From: Methylotenera sp.
GTDB lineage: Bacteria; Pseudomonadota; Gammaproteobacteria; Burkholderiales; Methylophilaceae
NCBI GenBank assembly: GCA_021732405.1
Contig: JAKFVB010000063.1
Span: 1-34,769, forward strand
Direction of reading: 5' to 3'
DNA: 34,769 nt
A model generated the notes under the pieces. The model made no database searches and had not been told where the DNA came from. It worked only from the letters and a program-made list of their open reading frames with translations. The number at the start of each line of letters is the position of its first letter. Position 1 is the stretch's first letter. Below, in pieces: positions 1-8,569 of this stretch. Both the position numbers and the translations under genes were made by a program.

Positions 1-90
1 AATGAAATTAAAGATGTATTAGCAACTAAAGGCTTAACATTAGGTATGAAATTAGAAAACTGGCCGCCAGTTGGTCTAGAAAAAGCGTAA
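1..90 (+). CDS. rpoA: RNA polymerase alpha subunit, C-terminal tail (partial)
   Basis: Only the last 29 codons and the stop are present; the gene begins before the window. The frame reads NEIKDVLATKGLTLGMKLEN and then WPPVGLEKA, which is the end of the alpha C-terminal domain, including the GMKLENWPP segment typical of beta- and gammaproteobacterial RpoA. It is followed after 42 bases by rplQ, the standard end of the alpha operon. Identification rests on the motif plus this gene order. Confidence 0.93.
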   Translation, partial: NEIKDVLATKGLTLGMKLENWPPVGLEKA

Positions 91-121
91 TTAAGCTTAC
101 GCTTAATATTTAAAGAAACTT

Positions 122-127
122 AAGGAG
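122..127 (+). promoter_or_regulatory. Ribosome binding site of rplQ
   Basis: AAGGAG lies five bases before the ATG at 133 and fixes that start. Confidence 0.85.
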
Positions 128-132
128 TTACT

Positions 133-522
133 ATGCGTCACGGTAATAGCAATCGTAAATTAAATCGTACTAGCAGCCATCGCGCCGCTATGTTCCGCAA
201 CATGTCAGTATCTTTGTTACGTCATGAAATCATCAGAACGACTTTGCCTAAAGCAAAAGAGTTACGTAAATTTGCGGAGCCATTGATTACATTAGGTAAA
301 GATGCGACTTTAGCAAACCGTCGTTTAGCTTTTAGCCGTCTACGTGATCGCGATATTGTTGGTAAATTGTTTGGTGAGTTGGGTCCACGTTATGTTGCAC
401 GTAACGGCGGCTATCTGCGTATCCTAAAATGCGGTTTCCGTAATGGCGACAATGCACCTATGGCCTTGGTTGAGTTGGTGGATCGTCCAGATACATCATC
501 TGAAGCAGTTTCTGCCGAATAA
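133..522 (+). CDS. rplQ: 50S ribosomal protein L17
   Basis: This is a large-subunit ribosomal protein near the peptide exit tunnel. The 129-residue product starts [17 protein letters not shown], the hallmark L17 N-terminus, and contains [21 protein letters not shown] and the [20 protein letters not shown] region, both highly conserved. Its length is normal for a proteobacterial L17. It directly follows rpoA and is followed by an intrinsic terminator, so it is the last gene of the alpha operon. Confidence 0.98.
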   Translation: MRHGNSNRKLNRTSSHRAAMFRNMSVSLLRHEIIRTTLPKAKELRKFAEPLITLGKDATLANRRLAFSRLRDRDIVGKLFGELGPRYVARNGGYLRILKCGFRNGDNAPMALVELVDRPDTSSEAVSAE

Positions 523-546
523 ATAAGGTTAAGTTACACTAAAAAA

Positions 547-569
547 GCCAGCTTTTTGCTGGCTTTTTT
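547..569 (+). terminator. Intrinsic terminator after rplQ
   Basis: A 6-bp GC stem GCCAGC/GCTGGC (547-552, 558-563) with a T5 loop is followed by six T (564-569) and preceded by six A. The A and T tracts can pair, so it may also stop the convergent minus-strand gene that ends at 575. Confidence 0.9.
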
Positions 570-574
570 GTCTT

Positions 575-811
575 TTAATTCCTTAAGAATATAACAATAT
601 CATCAGCGTTAAATGGCCAATTCAATTCAGCTTTCGTGTCATTGCGTTGCAGTACTGGAATGCGTAAGCCATATAGACTTAATAGCTCAGCATCGTCAAT
701 TATTTCAATAATAGTAAAAGATTCAACCCCCAAATTGACTAGCAATTGTTGTGCTTGATCACACAAATGACAATATGCGGTGCTGAATAAATACAGGTTT
801 ATAGTAGACAT
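575..811 (-). CDS. Glutaredoxin-like (DUF836 type) thioredoxin-fold protein
   Basis: This is a small protein of 78 residues with a thioredoxin-like fold. The start MSTINLYLFSTAYCHLC gives a first beta strand followed by a C14-x-x-C17 redox motif. A later IPVL segment supplies the cis-proline typical of the fold. It is probably a cytoplasmic thiol-disulfide protein, but its substrate is unknown. An ATG at 865 would add 18 residues that do not fit the fold, so I prefer the ATG at 811. It is convergent with rplQ. It resembles the short glutaredoxin family found widely in betaproteobacteria. Family confidence is good and the specific function is open. Confidence 0.8.
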   Translation of the reverse strand: MSTINLYLFSTAYCHLCDQAQQLLVNLGVESFTIIEIIDDAELLSLYGLRIPVLQRNDTKAELNWPFNADDIVIFLRN

Positions 812-949
812 CAATATTTCATCAATCGAACGAGATGAATGCGTATTTAAGCATGCATTTCGCATTAATTAGCGATTAAAAACAGCCTATGCCTGTAGAA
901 AATAAATCATAATAACGGATAACGCTAGTAACGAGTGCTAAGGTTTTGC

Positions 950-2398
950 ATGACCAACAAACAAGAAGTAAAAGATACCTCTAAAGAAAGCTTGGGCGAA
1001 AGCTTAAAGCAAGTAATCGCTTTGCTTGATAAGCATAAGCTGGTGGAGAATCTTGTACATAAGCAAGATATGCCTAAGCATGATTTGGTTGAATTGCTGG
1101 TACATAAGCAAAACTTAAATGAATTACAGAAAAAGTTAGATGTTTTACATCCAGCCGATGTTGCTTATATTTTAGAAGCGTTGCCATTAGAAGAACGTCT
1201 AAAAGTCTGGGAGCTTGTAAAAGCCGAGCGTGACGGCGAAATTTTACTGGAAGTGTCGGATTCCGTTCGGCAGAGCCTTATTGCAGACATGGATTCTGAT
1301 GAGCTGCTTGCTGCCGCAGAACAATTAGATACAGATGAGTTAGCAGACTTAGCGCCTGATTTGCCAAAAGACGTGTTGCAAGATTTGATGGACAGTCTGG
1401 ATTCGCAAAATCGTGAACGCTTGCAATCTACACTTTCTTATCCCGATGATGCCGTCGGCGCATTAATGGATTTTGATATTGTATCAATTAGAGAAGACAT
1501 CACTTTAGAAGTCGCTTTACGCTATCTGCGCCGTTTAAGTAATTTGCCAGATCATACTGATAAAATATTTGTGGTAGATAGACACGATATTTTGCTGGGC
1601 GTGTTGCCATTAAAAACCATGGTGGTGAATGATTTAGATGCCAATGTTGCCGATGTAATGATTGCCGATGCTGTTGTGTTTCATCCAGAAGACATTGCCG
1701 ATGAAGCTGCCAGCGCGTTTGAGCGTTATGACTTAGTGACCGCACCAGTGGTAGACCAAAATAATAAGCTGGTTGGCCGCATCACGGTAGATGCGGTAAT
1801 GGACTATATTCGTGATGAATCAAACGCCGATATGCTATCAATGGCGGGTTTGCGTGAGGAGGAAGATTTCTTTGCGTCAGTTTGGAAATCGGTACAAAAC
1901 CGCTGGGCATGGTTGGCTATTAACTTAATCACTGCCATCATCGCCTCTCGCGTGATTGGTTTGTTTGAAAACTCAATAGAGAGAATAGTCGCACTGGCTG
2001 CACTGATGCCGATTGTGGCAGGTATTGGTGGAAACTCTGGTAATCAAACCACGACCATGATTGTGCGTGGTTTAGCGTTGGGCCAAATCGCTTCGCATAA
2101 TATGCAGTCGCTGATTAAAAAAGAATTAGGCGTCGCTTTACTGAATGGTTTGGTGTGGGGTAGTGTGCTTGGATTGATTGCCTACATATTGTATGGAAAC
2201 TATCATTTAGGTTTGGTGATGATGTCAGCCATGACACTTAACTTGTTATTGGCCGCAATTATGGGTGTGACGATTCCACTAGTCATGAATCGCTTTGGGC
2301 GAGATCCCGCAGTAGGCTCCAGTGTGCTGATTACAGCGATGACCGATAGCGGTGGCTTTTTTATATTCTTAGGCTTGGCAACAATTTTCTTGTTGTAA
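950..2398 (+). CDS. mgtE: Magnesium transporter MgtE
   Basis: This is an inner-membrane Mg2+ channel/transporter with cytosolic Mg2+-sensing domains. The order is an acidic superhelical N domain (about residues 40-140, ending SYPDDAVGALMDFD), two CBS domains (about 145-270, including ITVDAVMDYI), then five membrane segments from about residue 300. The pore signature GIGGNSGNQTTTMIVRGLA is at about 358-376. At 482 residues it is slightly long because of a charged N-terminal extension. I chose ATG 950 over GTG 935 because TAAGG at 939-943 is correctly spaced for it. No Mg2+ riboswitch is visible in the short upstream gap. The channel gene follows after 16 bases, so the two are probably co-transcribed. 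Confidence 0.95.
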   Translation: MTNKQEVKDTSKESLGESLKQVIALLDKHKLVENLVHKQDMPKHDLVELLVHKQNLNELQKKLDVLHPADVAYILEALPLEERLKVWELVKAERDGEILLEVSDSVRQSLIADMDSDELLAAAEQLDTDELADLAPDLPKDVLQDLMDSLDSQNRERLQSTLSYPDDAVGALMDFDIVSIREDITLEVALRYLRRLSNLPDHTDKIFVVDRHDILLGVLPLKTMVVNDLDANVADVMIADAVVFHPEDIADEAASAFERYDLVTAPVVDQNNKLVGRITVDAVMDYIRDESNADMLSMAGLREEEDFFASVWKSVQNRWAWLAINLITAIIASRVIGLFENSIERIVALAALMPIVAGIGGNSGNQTTTMIVRGLALGQIASHNMQSLIKKELGVALLNGLVWGSVLGLIAYILYGNYHLGLVMMSAMTLNLLLAAIMGVTIPLVMNRFGRDPAVGSSVLITAMTDSGGFFIFLGLATIFLL

Positions 2399-2414
2399 CT
2401 AAATAACTGTCAAT

Positions 2415-3716
2415 ATGAACATGAACAACGAAATTTTTCTGGTTTGGCAAGAAACGATACAAGATATTTCTACACCAGCGGCACTATGGCAACTGGGCAT
2501 TATTGTTATCGCTGCAAGTGTTGCCTGGTTAATTAATGGTGCCCTGCGCGGTTATGTGATGCGCAGCGCGCCAGAAAATTGGCGCTTGGGTATTGGTAGT
2601 ATCAATCGCGTTTTATTTCCGCTATCGACTTTAATCATCATATTAATTGGCAAAGCAATCCTCACCCATTGGCAACATACCAGCATGTTGCATTTGGCCA
2701 GCAGATTGCTGATTGCTATGGCGGTCATTCGCCTAATTGTCTATGGCATTCGCTACATTATTTCACCAGGCGGCTTGCTTAAAACGCTAGAAAATACAAT
2801 ATCTGCGTTGATTTGGCTGATATTAGCATTGCATTTAAGCGGCTTATTGCCAGAAATTATTCAAACCTTAAAAGATGTTGAATTTAATATAGGCAAAACA
2901 AACGTTAATTTATTGGTTATTTTGCAAGCACTGCTCACTATCTTTGCAACTATATTTGTCGCACTTTGGATTAGTCGAGTGATGGAAAATAAGCTGATGC
3001 ATGCAACACATATTAATATGAATATGCGTGTTGTGATGAGCAAGGTGCTCAGAATTGCATTGATGTTTATCGCGATTATGATTGGCTTATCAGCAGCTGG
3101 GCTTGATTTAACTTTGCTCTCTGTGTTTGGTGGTGCCTTAGGTGTAGGGCTGGGTTTTGGTTTGCAACGCATCGCCAGTAATTACGTCAGCGGTTTTATT
3201 TTGTTATTAGATAAATCGATGCAAATTGGTGATATTGTAACGGTGGAAGATAAACATTATGGCGTTATTACCGATTTACGTACGCGGTATTTAGTCTTAA
3301 AAAAACTTGATGGCACACAAGTGATTGTGCCAAACGAATTGCTGATTATTAATTCAGTGATTAATCATTCATTTACCGATCGTAACAGCAGGGTACTTTT
3401 GGATGTGCAAGTGGCCTATGAAAGTGATTTAGAGTTAGTGTTGAATCTCATGAAAAAAGTAGCACAAGAAAACGCCAGAGTTTTAGTAACGCCCGAGCCA
3501 GTGGCAACCATTAAGGCTTTTGCTGAGAGTGGAGTCGACATGAATCTATCAATTTGGATTGCAGATCCAGAAAATGGGCAATTAGCATTAAAATCAGAAA
3601 TTTATTTAGCTTTGTGGAAAGCATTTAAGCAACATGGCATTTCCATCCCATTTCCTCAGCGTGAGCTTCGTATGCTGAACGCAATTGCGCCTGAAAATAC
3701 GGTTGATAAAAATTAG
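2415..3716 (+). CDS. MscS-family mechanosensitive ion channel
   Basis: This inner-membrane channel of 433 residues probably acts in osmotic-shock protection. Several hydrophobic segments (about 24-40, 65-82, 95-112, 130-145, 165-185, 210-230) precede the MscS pore helix and beta domain. The Gly/Ala-rich pore region FGGALGVGLGFGLQRIASNY is at about 238-257, followed by SGFILLLDKSMQIGDIVTVE and the downstream beta domain (GVITDLRTRYLVLKKLDGT). The extra N-terminal helices make it larger than E. coli MscS (286 residues). ATG 2415 and ATG 2421 are both possible and neither has a clear ribosome site. It is followed by a strong terminator. Confidence 0.9.
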   Translation: MNMNNEIFLVWQETIQDISTPAALWQLGIIVIAASVAWLINGALRGYVMRSAPENWRLGIGSINRVLFPLSTLIIILIGKAILTHWQHTSMLHLASRLLIAMAVIRLIVYGIRYIISPGGLLKTLENTISALIWLILALHLSGLLPEIIQTLKDVEFNIGKTNVNLLVILQALLTIFATIFVALWISRVMENKLMHATHINMNMRVVMSKVLRIALMFIAIMIGLSAAGLDLTLLSVFGGALGVGLGFGLQRIASNYVSGFILLLDKSMQIGDIVTVEDKHYGVITDLRTRYLVLKKLDGTQVIVPNELLIINSVINHSFTDRNSRVLLDVQVAYESDLELVLNLMKKVAQENARVLVTPEPVATIKAFAESGVDMNLSIWIADPENGQLALKSEIYLALWKAFKQHGISIPFPQRELRMLNAIAPENTVDKN

Positions 3717-3744
3717 CTTCAAAAAACAAGTTAAGTCGGATAAT

Positions 3745-3771
3745 AAAAAAGCCCGCAATTGCGGGCTTTTT
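3745..3771. terminator. Bidirectional intrinsic terminator
   Basis: GCCCGC-AATT-GCGGGC (3751-3766) is a perfect palindrome flanked by six A on the left and five T on the right. It can end the mscS-family transcript on the plus strand and the rpmB-rpmG transcript on the minus strand. Confidence 0.92.
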
Positions 3772-3800
3772 ACTTAAGTAACTAACATTAATGAATTAAA

Positions 3801-3956
3801 TTACTTAAGTTTTGTTTCTTTATAAATTACATGTTTACGTACCACAGGATCAAATTTTTTGATTTCCATTTTTTCTGGCATGGTACGTTTATTTTTAGTG
3901 GTGGTATAGAAATGACCTGTACCAGCACTTGATTCTAATTTAATTTTTTCGCGCAT
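3801..3956 (-). CDS. rpmG: 50S ribosomal protein L33
   Basis: This is a small large-subunit ribosomal protein of 51 residues. The minus strand reads [20 protein letters not shown], then [20 protein letters not shown] and [11 protein letters not shown], which matches proteobacterial L33 along its whole length. It lacks the paired cysteine motifs, so it is the zinc-free form. It follows rpmB by 37 bases, the usual order, and ends 30 bases before the bidirectional terminator. Confidence 0.97.
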   Translation of the reverse strand: MREKIKLESSAGTGHFYTTTKNKRTMPEKMEIKKFDPVVRKHVIYKETKLK

Positions 3957-3993
3957 TTTATGTTTTCCTTAATTGGCTAATAACAATTAGCGC

Positions 3994-4230
3994 TTAGATT
4001 TTTTCGCCGTTAGCGCGTAATTTTGCCAACACAGAATCAATGCCGTTTTTATCGATTGTACGCAAAGCTGCATTGGTAATGCGCATGCTTACCCAACGAT
4101 TTTCAGATTCAACCCAAAATTTGCGGTTTTGCAAATTAGGTAAAAAACGACGTTTTGTTTTGTTTTGTGCGTGAGAAACATTGTTGCCCACCATTGGCTT
4201 TTTGCCAGTTACCATACATACACGTGCCAT
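3994..4230 (-). CDS. rpmB: 50S ribosomal protein L28
   Basis: This is a ribosomal protein of 78 residues. The N-terminus [20 protein letters not shown] and the segment [19 protein letters not shown] are diagnostic for L28. The ATG at 4230 is preceded by AAAGGG at suitable distance; an upstream in-frame ATG (4320) would add 30 residues with no ribosomal similarity. It forms the rpmB-rpmG pair, which sits next to dut/coaBC/radC in many proteobacteria. Confidence 0.97.
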   Translation of the reverse strand: MARVCMVTGKKPMVGNNVSHAQNKTKRRFLPNLQNRKFWVESENRWVSMRITNAALRTIDKNGIDSVLAKLRANGEKI

Positions 4231-4390
4231 AATAAACCCTTTAAACAAGGCATTTAGCCTTAAATACTGTGCTTTTTTAGAAAGACCGCAATTATAGTAT
4301 GAAAGCTTGAATTTATTCAAGCTAAATGTCAGTTTTTTATCTATTAAATACGTGTATTTTAATGTTTAGACATTTTCAAATTACGCACGA

Positions 4391-4843
4391 TTAGTGCTTA
4401 CCGGTACTACCAAAGCAGCCATCACCACGATCACTCACAGTGAATTCGTCCACAATATGAAATTCTGCTTGCACTACTGGCACAATGACTAATTGTGCAA
4501 TGCGCTCCATTGGATTTAATATAAAGGACTCTTTGCTGCGGTTCCAGCAAGAGACCAATAATTGTCCTTGATAATCTGAATCAATTAAACCAACCAAATT
4601 GCCCAACACAATGCCGTGCTTATGACCTAAACCTGAACGTGGCAAAATCAATGCAGCGTAATAAGTATTGTCAATATGAATCGCCATACCAGTCGGAATC
4701 ATGATAGTTTCGTTTGGTTGAATCGTCTGAATATGCTCAATACACGCACGCAAATCAAGCCCTGCGGAACCTGGAGTCGCATAAGTTGGCATCATATGGT
4801 GTAAGCGGCTATCAAGAATTTTTAAATCGACTGAGATTGACAT
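4391..4843 (-). CDS. dut: dUTP diphosphatase (dUTPase)
   Basis: This enzyme hydrolyses dUTP to dUMP and pyrophosphate, keeping uracil out of DNA and feeding dTMP synthesis. All five trimeric dUTPase motifs are present: GSAGLDLRA (I, about 22-30), [10 protein letters not shown] (II, about 72-81), [15 protein letters not shown] (III, about 84-98), [10 protein letters not shown] (IV, about 117-126) and the C-terminal [10 protein letters not shown] (V, about 138-147). The length of 150 residues is normal. In many proteobacteria dut directly follows coaBC; here a TonB-dependent receptor separates them. Confidence 0.97.
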   Translation of the reverse strand: MSISVDLKILDSRLHHMMPTYATPGSAGLDLRACIEHIQTIQPNETIMIPTGMAIHIDNTYYAALILPRSGLGHKHGIVLGNLVGLIDSDYQGQLLVSCWNRSKESFILNPMERIAQLVIVPVVQAEFHIVDEFTVSDRGDGCFGSTGKH

Positions 4844-4927
4844 GGCTATTGTAGTGTTGACGAAAGCTCATATTAAACACTAAATGCGGATTAAAATCAC
4901 TAAGCAAATAATGCAGCTTAAAATAGT

Positions 4928-4957
4928 GTTAACTCAGCTAAAGTGAGCTGAGTTAAC
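4928..4957 (-). terminator. Strong hairpin downstream of the TonB receptor gene
   Basis: A perfect 12-bp stem GTTAACTCAGCT/AGCTGAGTTAAC with a six-base loop lies 31 bases past the receptor stop codon. The following run on the minus strand is only ACACTATTTT, so the U-tract is weak. It probably acts as a terminator or a 3'-end stabiliser. Confidence 0.6.
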
Positions 4958-4987
4958 CGTTAAAACGAACCGAATTATTTAGGCGAA

Positions 4988-7111
4988 TTAAAATTTATAA
5001 CGGGCACTTAAACCCACTAAATAATTTCTGTCTGCGCCAGGTTCAAAAAATAATGCATTACCATCGTTAACGCGAACAGAGCCGATATATTCTTTAGCAA
5101 ACAGATTCTCTACGCGAACGTATTCTCTAAAACTCCAATTTGCTAACGATTGCTCAAAGCCAGCACGTACATTAAAAATGGTGTAAGAAGGCGCTGTATC
5201 CACATTTCTATCATTGACATAAACTTTACTGTTATGACGGCCCTCAAGTGCCACATTGAAGCCTAGTGCATCGTATTTCCAAGCCACTTCACCATAAATC
5301 TGGCTGCGATAAGTGCCAGGAATTCTATTGCCAGATTGAATTGTTCCGAAGTCTGAATCAAATTTAGCATTTAAAAGAGAATAGGAAAAATAAGTGGAAA
5401 TGCCGTAATTAAAATCAGAGTCTACCGAAAGCTCAGCACCTGTCCGTTTTGTATCATTTGCATTAATGAATGTTGAACGACCAGCGATTGTTTGATTGGT
5501 GATAATTTCATTTTTGGTGGTGATTCTGAAAAGCGTCAGATTAAGTTGTGTGTTATCGGCGATAAAACTTTTTAGCCCGACCTCGAAGTTGTTACTCTCT
5601 GCCGCGTCCAAAGATAGATTTGGCCTGCTCGCAACGCCCATCGCAACACTATCAAATGCTGCCTCAATAAAAGTAGGTGTTTCAAACCCCTTACCAAAAT
5701 TGGTATATAGGTTAAGTGTCGGGGTGACTTTCCATATTGCACCGATGACGGGTGTGGTTTTTTGATATTCAACAGAGCCGCTATTATTACCATTTAGCGT
5801 CAGCAGGCCATCGTTTACTTCTAATTTTACTTTGGTGTGACGCGCACCCGCATGAATATCTACACTGTCAGTAATGCCTAATTTAGCCTGAACATATTGA
5901 TCAAAATTACTGGCAATATTTTCTTCTCTACGATTAAGTACATTCACTGGATTACCATTTTGCAGAATATTCGTATCTAGACGATCATCGGTTTGTTTTC
6001 CGTACGTAAGGCCTAAACTAATGTTATACGGCATTTTACCTAGCGCGCCGTTGTTATCCCAACGTGCATCCATGCCATAAAATTCCCGTTCAATTTCACT
6101 TAAACGCGCGTTGGTTGTTGCGCGTGTGATAGCAGTAGGCGTTGTCGTTAAAATCTGTGCGTTGCTGCGAGTGCCAACATAAGGAATTAAAGAAATTTTA
6201 TTATTTTCATTAAACGCGTGCTCTAAATTAAAGCCAATTTGCGCGTGGTCTCTTTTAACGCTGGTATTGGCGAAAATTGCAGCTGGCACAACTGATTCAC
6301 GCGTGCTGCTGTTGAATGCCCTAGCTCTATCAAGACCGATAGGATCTTGTGCTTTTTGGTCAAACCAGTTCACCAAAGTCGTTAATTTAGTATCTGCGCT
6401 GATATTAAATTTAAATTTAGCGGTCGCCTGTTGTTTATCGCTCTCGCTGTTATCGCGGTAGCCATCACTCTCAAAATTAGAAAAGTTGAGCAAATATTCT
6501 ACGCCATCAGCATCACCCGCAGCTTCTAGTATTTGGCGTGTGGTGTTATAGCTGCCAAACATAACGGTTGCGCCCACTTCTGGTGTTTTAGGGGCGTTTT
6601 CAGTAAATAGCTGAATCACACCACCAGATGAGTTGCCATAAAGTGCAGAAAATGGCCCACGCAATACTTCAATGCTTCTAATTGCAGATAAATCGACCAC
6701 GCCCGGTTGGCCTTGCCCATCTGGCATGGTTAATGGAATGCCATCTACATAGACACGCACGCCACGCACACCAAAACTAGAGCGCGAGCCAAAACCGCGA
6801 CTTGAAATTTGTGGGTCTTGCGCAGATTGTGTACGGTTTTGCGCGGTGATGCCTGGAATACGAATTAAGCTTTCAGATAACGTCATTTGTAATTGACCTG
6901 CCTGAATATCTTCTTGATTCACCACGTCAATCGCAATGGGTAAATCAAAACTATTTTGTTCAAACCGTGTGCCAGTAACTACGATTGGCGACATGGTTGT
7001 GATGTCTGTAGAATTTTCAGCAGAAAAACTTGGTTGTGAGTAGGAGCATGTCGCTAAAATAGCCAGCGGCAGTAATTTAAGTTGAAATGAAGCGTGCGAT
7101 TGAGCGGGCAT
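4988..7111 (-). CDS. TonB-dependent outer-membrane receptor, YncD/PqqU-like
   Basis: This is an outer-membrane active transporter of 707 residues. It has a signal peptide ending near SQPSFSAENS, a TonB-box-like DITTMSPIVVTGTR, a plug domain (about 45-165) and a 22-strand barrel ending in aromatic F (YLVGLSARYKF). The plug segments SESLIRIPGI, ISSRGFGSRSSFGVRGVRVY, VDGIPLTMPDGQGQP and VLRGPFSALYGNSSGGV closely resemble E. coli YncD as I remember it. YncD has been reported to take up pyrroloquinoline quinone and renamed PqqU. The PQQ assignment here is an inference; iron-chelate or metallophore uptake cannot be excluded. It has its own gap on both sides and sits between dut and coaBC. Confidence 0.9.
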   Translation of the reverse strand: MPAQSHASFQLKLLPLAILATCSYSQPSFSAENSTDITTMSPIVVTGTRFEQNSFDLPIAIDVVNQEDIQAGQLQMTLSESLIRIPGITAQNRTQSAQDPQISSRGFGSRSSFGVRGVRVYVDGIPLTMPDGQGQPGVVDLSAIRSIEVLRGPFSALYGNSSGGVIQLFTENAPKTPEVGATVMFGSYNTTRQILEAAGDADGVEYLLNFSNFESDGYRDNSESDKQQATAKFKFNISADTKLTTLVNWFDQKAQDPIGLDRARAFNSSTRESVVPAAIFANTSVKRDHAQIGFNLEHAFNENNKISLIPYVGTRSNAQILTTTPTAITRATTNARLSEIEREFYGMDARWDNNGALGKMPYNISLGLTYGKQTDDRLDTNILQNGNPVNVLNRREENIASNFDQYVQAKLGITDSVDIHAGARHTKVKLEVNDGLLTLNGNNSGSVEYQKTTPVIGAIWKVTPTLNLYTNFGKGFETPTFIEAAFDSVAMGVASRPNLSLDAAESNNFEVGLKSFIADNTQLNLTLFRITTKNEIITNQTIAGRSTFINANDTKRTGAELSVDSDFNYGISTYFSYSLLNAKFDSDFGTIQSGNRIPGTYRSQIYGEVAWKYDALGFNVALEGRHNSKVYVNDRNVDTAPSYTIFNVRAGFEQSLANWSFREYVRVENLFAKEYIGSVRVNDGNALFFEPGADRNYLVGLSARYKF

Positions 7112-7226
7112 AATTGAATCTTAAAGAGATGAGTGAAAAGTAAAGCCGAATCATAGGGATAAACGCCGATATATGCATCAGCATTTTCATGAATTTATAT
7201 GAGATTTACTGGGTGTTTTATTTGAC

Positions 7227-7262
7227 TATCGTTAAGCCTGACTTTAAACAGACTTAACGATA
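7227..7262 (-). terminator. Hairpin between coaBC and the TonB receptor gene
   Basis: The arms TATCGTTAAGCCTG (7227-7240) and CAGACTTAACGATA (7249-7262) pair over 14 positions on the minus-strand RNA, with one G-U, around an 8-base loop. It starts 18 bases after the coaBC stop. There is no U-run after it, so it may be a weak terminator, an mRNA 3' stabiliser or an operator-like inverted repeat. Confidence 0.5.
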
Positions 7263-7280
7263 TTGAGTACAGAAAAAGCG

Positions 7281-8471
7281 TTAAGACAAGGTTGCTATAT
7301 GCGTTGATGCAATGTGCATTAATATAAGTCGAGCAACTTCAATTTTTGGTGCACGCGGCAATGCGTGCGTGCCATCTTCATCAATTAATGTCACTTGATT
7401 ATCATCGCTGCCTAACGCACTTATCGCTTCGTTGGCGATAATTAATGGCAGCTTTTTGGCGATGCGTTTTTGGCTGGCGTATTCAATTAAGTTTTCACTT
7501 TCTGCCGCAAAACCGACACAAAATGGCGGGCTAGGTAAACTGGCGACATCTGCCAGAATATCTTTGGTTTTGGTGAGTTGTAATGTAAGCGAATGCTCAC
7601 TTTTTTTGATTTTTTTGGTGCTTGTTTCAATAGGCGCATAGTCAGCCACCGCAGCAACGCCAATAAAGATATCTTGCATGGCAATATTTTTCATCACTGC
7701 CTGATACATATTATCTGCACTGGTTGCAATAATATTAAACACATTAGGCGGTGGATTAATGCTGGTTGCGCCGCTAATTAACGTGACAGTCGCACCCATA
7801 TCTGCGGCAACTTTTGCTAAAGCGTAACCCATTTTGCCTGAGCTTAAATTGGTAATCGCACGCACAGGGTCAATCATCTCTAATGTTGCGCCTGAGGTAA
7901 TTAATATGCGTTTGCCTGACAATAATTTCGGGGTAAAAAATGCGTTAAGTTCAGCGAGCAATTGCTCGGCTTCTAACATGCGGCCTAAGCCTATTTCGCC
8001 GCAGGCTTGTTCACCAGAATCGGGGCCTAAAATCGTTATTCCGTCAGCAATTAATTGTGCATTATTACGCTGTGTTGCATGATTTTCCCACATTTGCTTG
8101 TTCATGGCGGGCGCGACCAAAAGTGGGCAATCTCTCGCTAAACACAAAGTAGAAAGCAAATCATCGGCACGACCATGTACCAACTTAGCTAAAAAATCTG
8201 CACTGGCAGGCGCGATTAAAATCGCATCTGCTTGGCGGCTTAACTCAATATGTGGCATGCCATTAGCAATGGATGAATCCCACATGCCAGTAAAAACTGG
8301 CTTGCCAGACAAGGCTTGCATCGTGACTGGCGTAATAAATTGGCAAGCGGCTTCTGTCATCACCACTTGTACGTCAACACCGGCTTTTACCAACAAGCGT
8401 ACCAATTCCGCCGCTTTATACGCCGCAATGCCGCCAGTAATCCCTAGCACCACTTTTTTATTTGTCATCAT
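7281..8471 (-). CDS. coaBC: Bifunctional phosphopantothenoylcysteine decarboxylase / phosphopantothenate-cysteine ligase
   Basis: This enzyme catalyses two consecutive steps of coenzyme A synthesis: CTP-dependent joining of cysteine to 4'-phosphopantothenate, then FMN-dependent decarboxylation. The N-terminal flavoprotein half starts KKVVLGITGGIAAYKAAELV and carries APAMNKQMW (about 118-126). The C-terminal ligase half starts near residue 185 and contains GATLEMIDPVRAITNLSSGK, VGFAAES and LPLIIANEAISALGSDDNQV. The 396-residue length is typical of fused Dfp proteins. The start is ATG 8471 or the next ATG at 8468. It is divergent from the metalloprotease-like gene. Confidence 0.96.
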   Translation of the reverse strand: MMTNKKVVLGITGGIAAYKAAELVRLLVKAGVDVQVVMTEAACQFITPVTMQALSGKPVFTGMWDSSIANGMPHIELSRQADAILIAPASADFLAKLVHGRADDLLSTLCLARDCPLLVAPAMNKQMWENHATQRNNAQLIADGITILGPDSGEQACGEIGLGRMLEAEQLLAELNAFFTPKLLSGKRILITSGATLEMIDPVRAITNLSSGKMGYALAKVAADMGATVTLISGATSINPPPNVFNIIATSADNMYQAVMKNIAMQDIFIGVAAVADYAPIETSTKKIKKSEHSLTLQLTKTKDILADVASLPSPPFCVGFAAESENLIEYASQKRIAKKLPLIIANEAISALGSDDNQVTLIDEDGTHALPRAPKIEVARLILMHIASTHIATLS

Positions 8472-8569
8472 GGTGCAATTTTATATCAAAGGCTGTGCAA
8501 TTGCGATGTGCGCAATTATTTGCCGAGTTATTGCTGATAAACTGTTAAAAAATAAATCATGAGACTGTT

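Noticed and set aside
866-949. Magnesium-sensing leader before mgtE
   Set aside because: The gap is too short and has no multi-helix structure or known motif.
7112-7280. Cobalamin or other riboswitch before the TonB receptor
   Set aside because: I could not find conserved riboswitch sequence blocks; only the coaBC 3' hairpin is evident.
8098-8562. 154-codon open frame on the plus strand
   Set aside because: It lies almost wholly antisense to coaBC, has low-complexity Ala/Ser-rich translation with no motif, and is explained by codon bias of the real gene.
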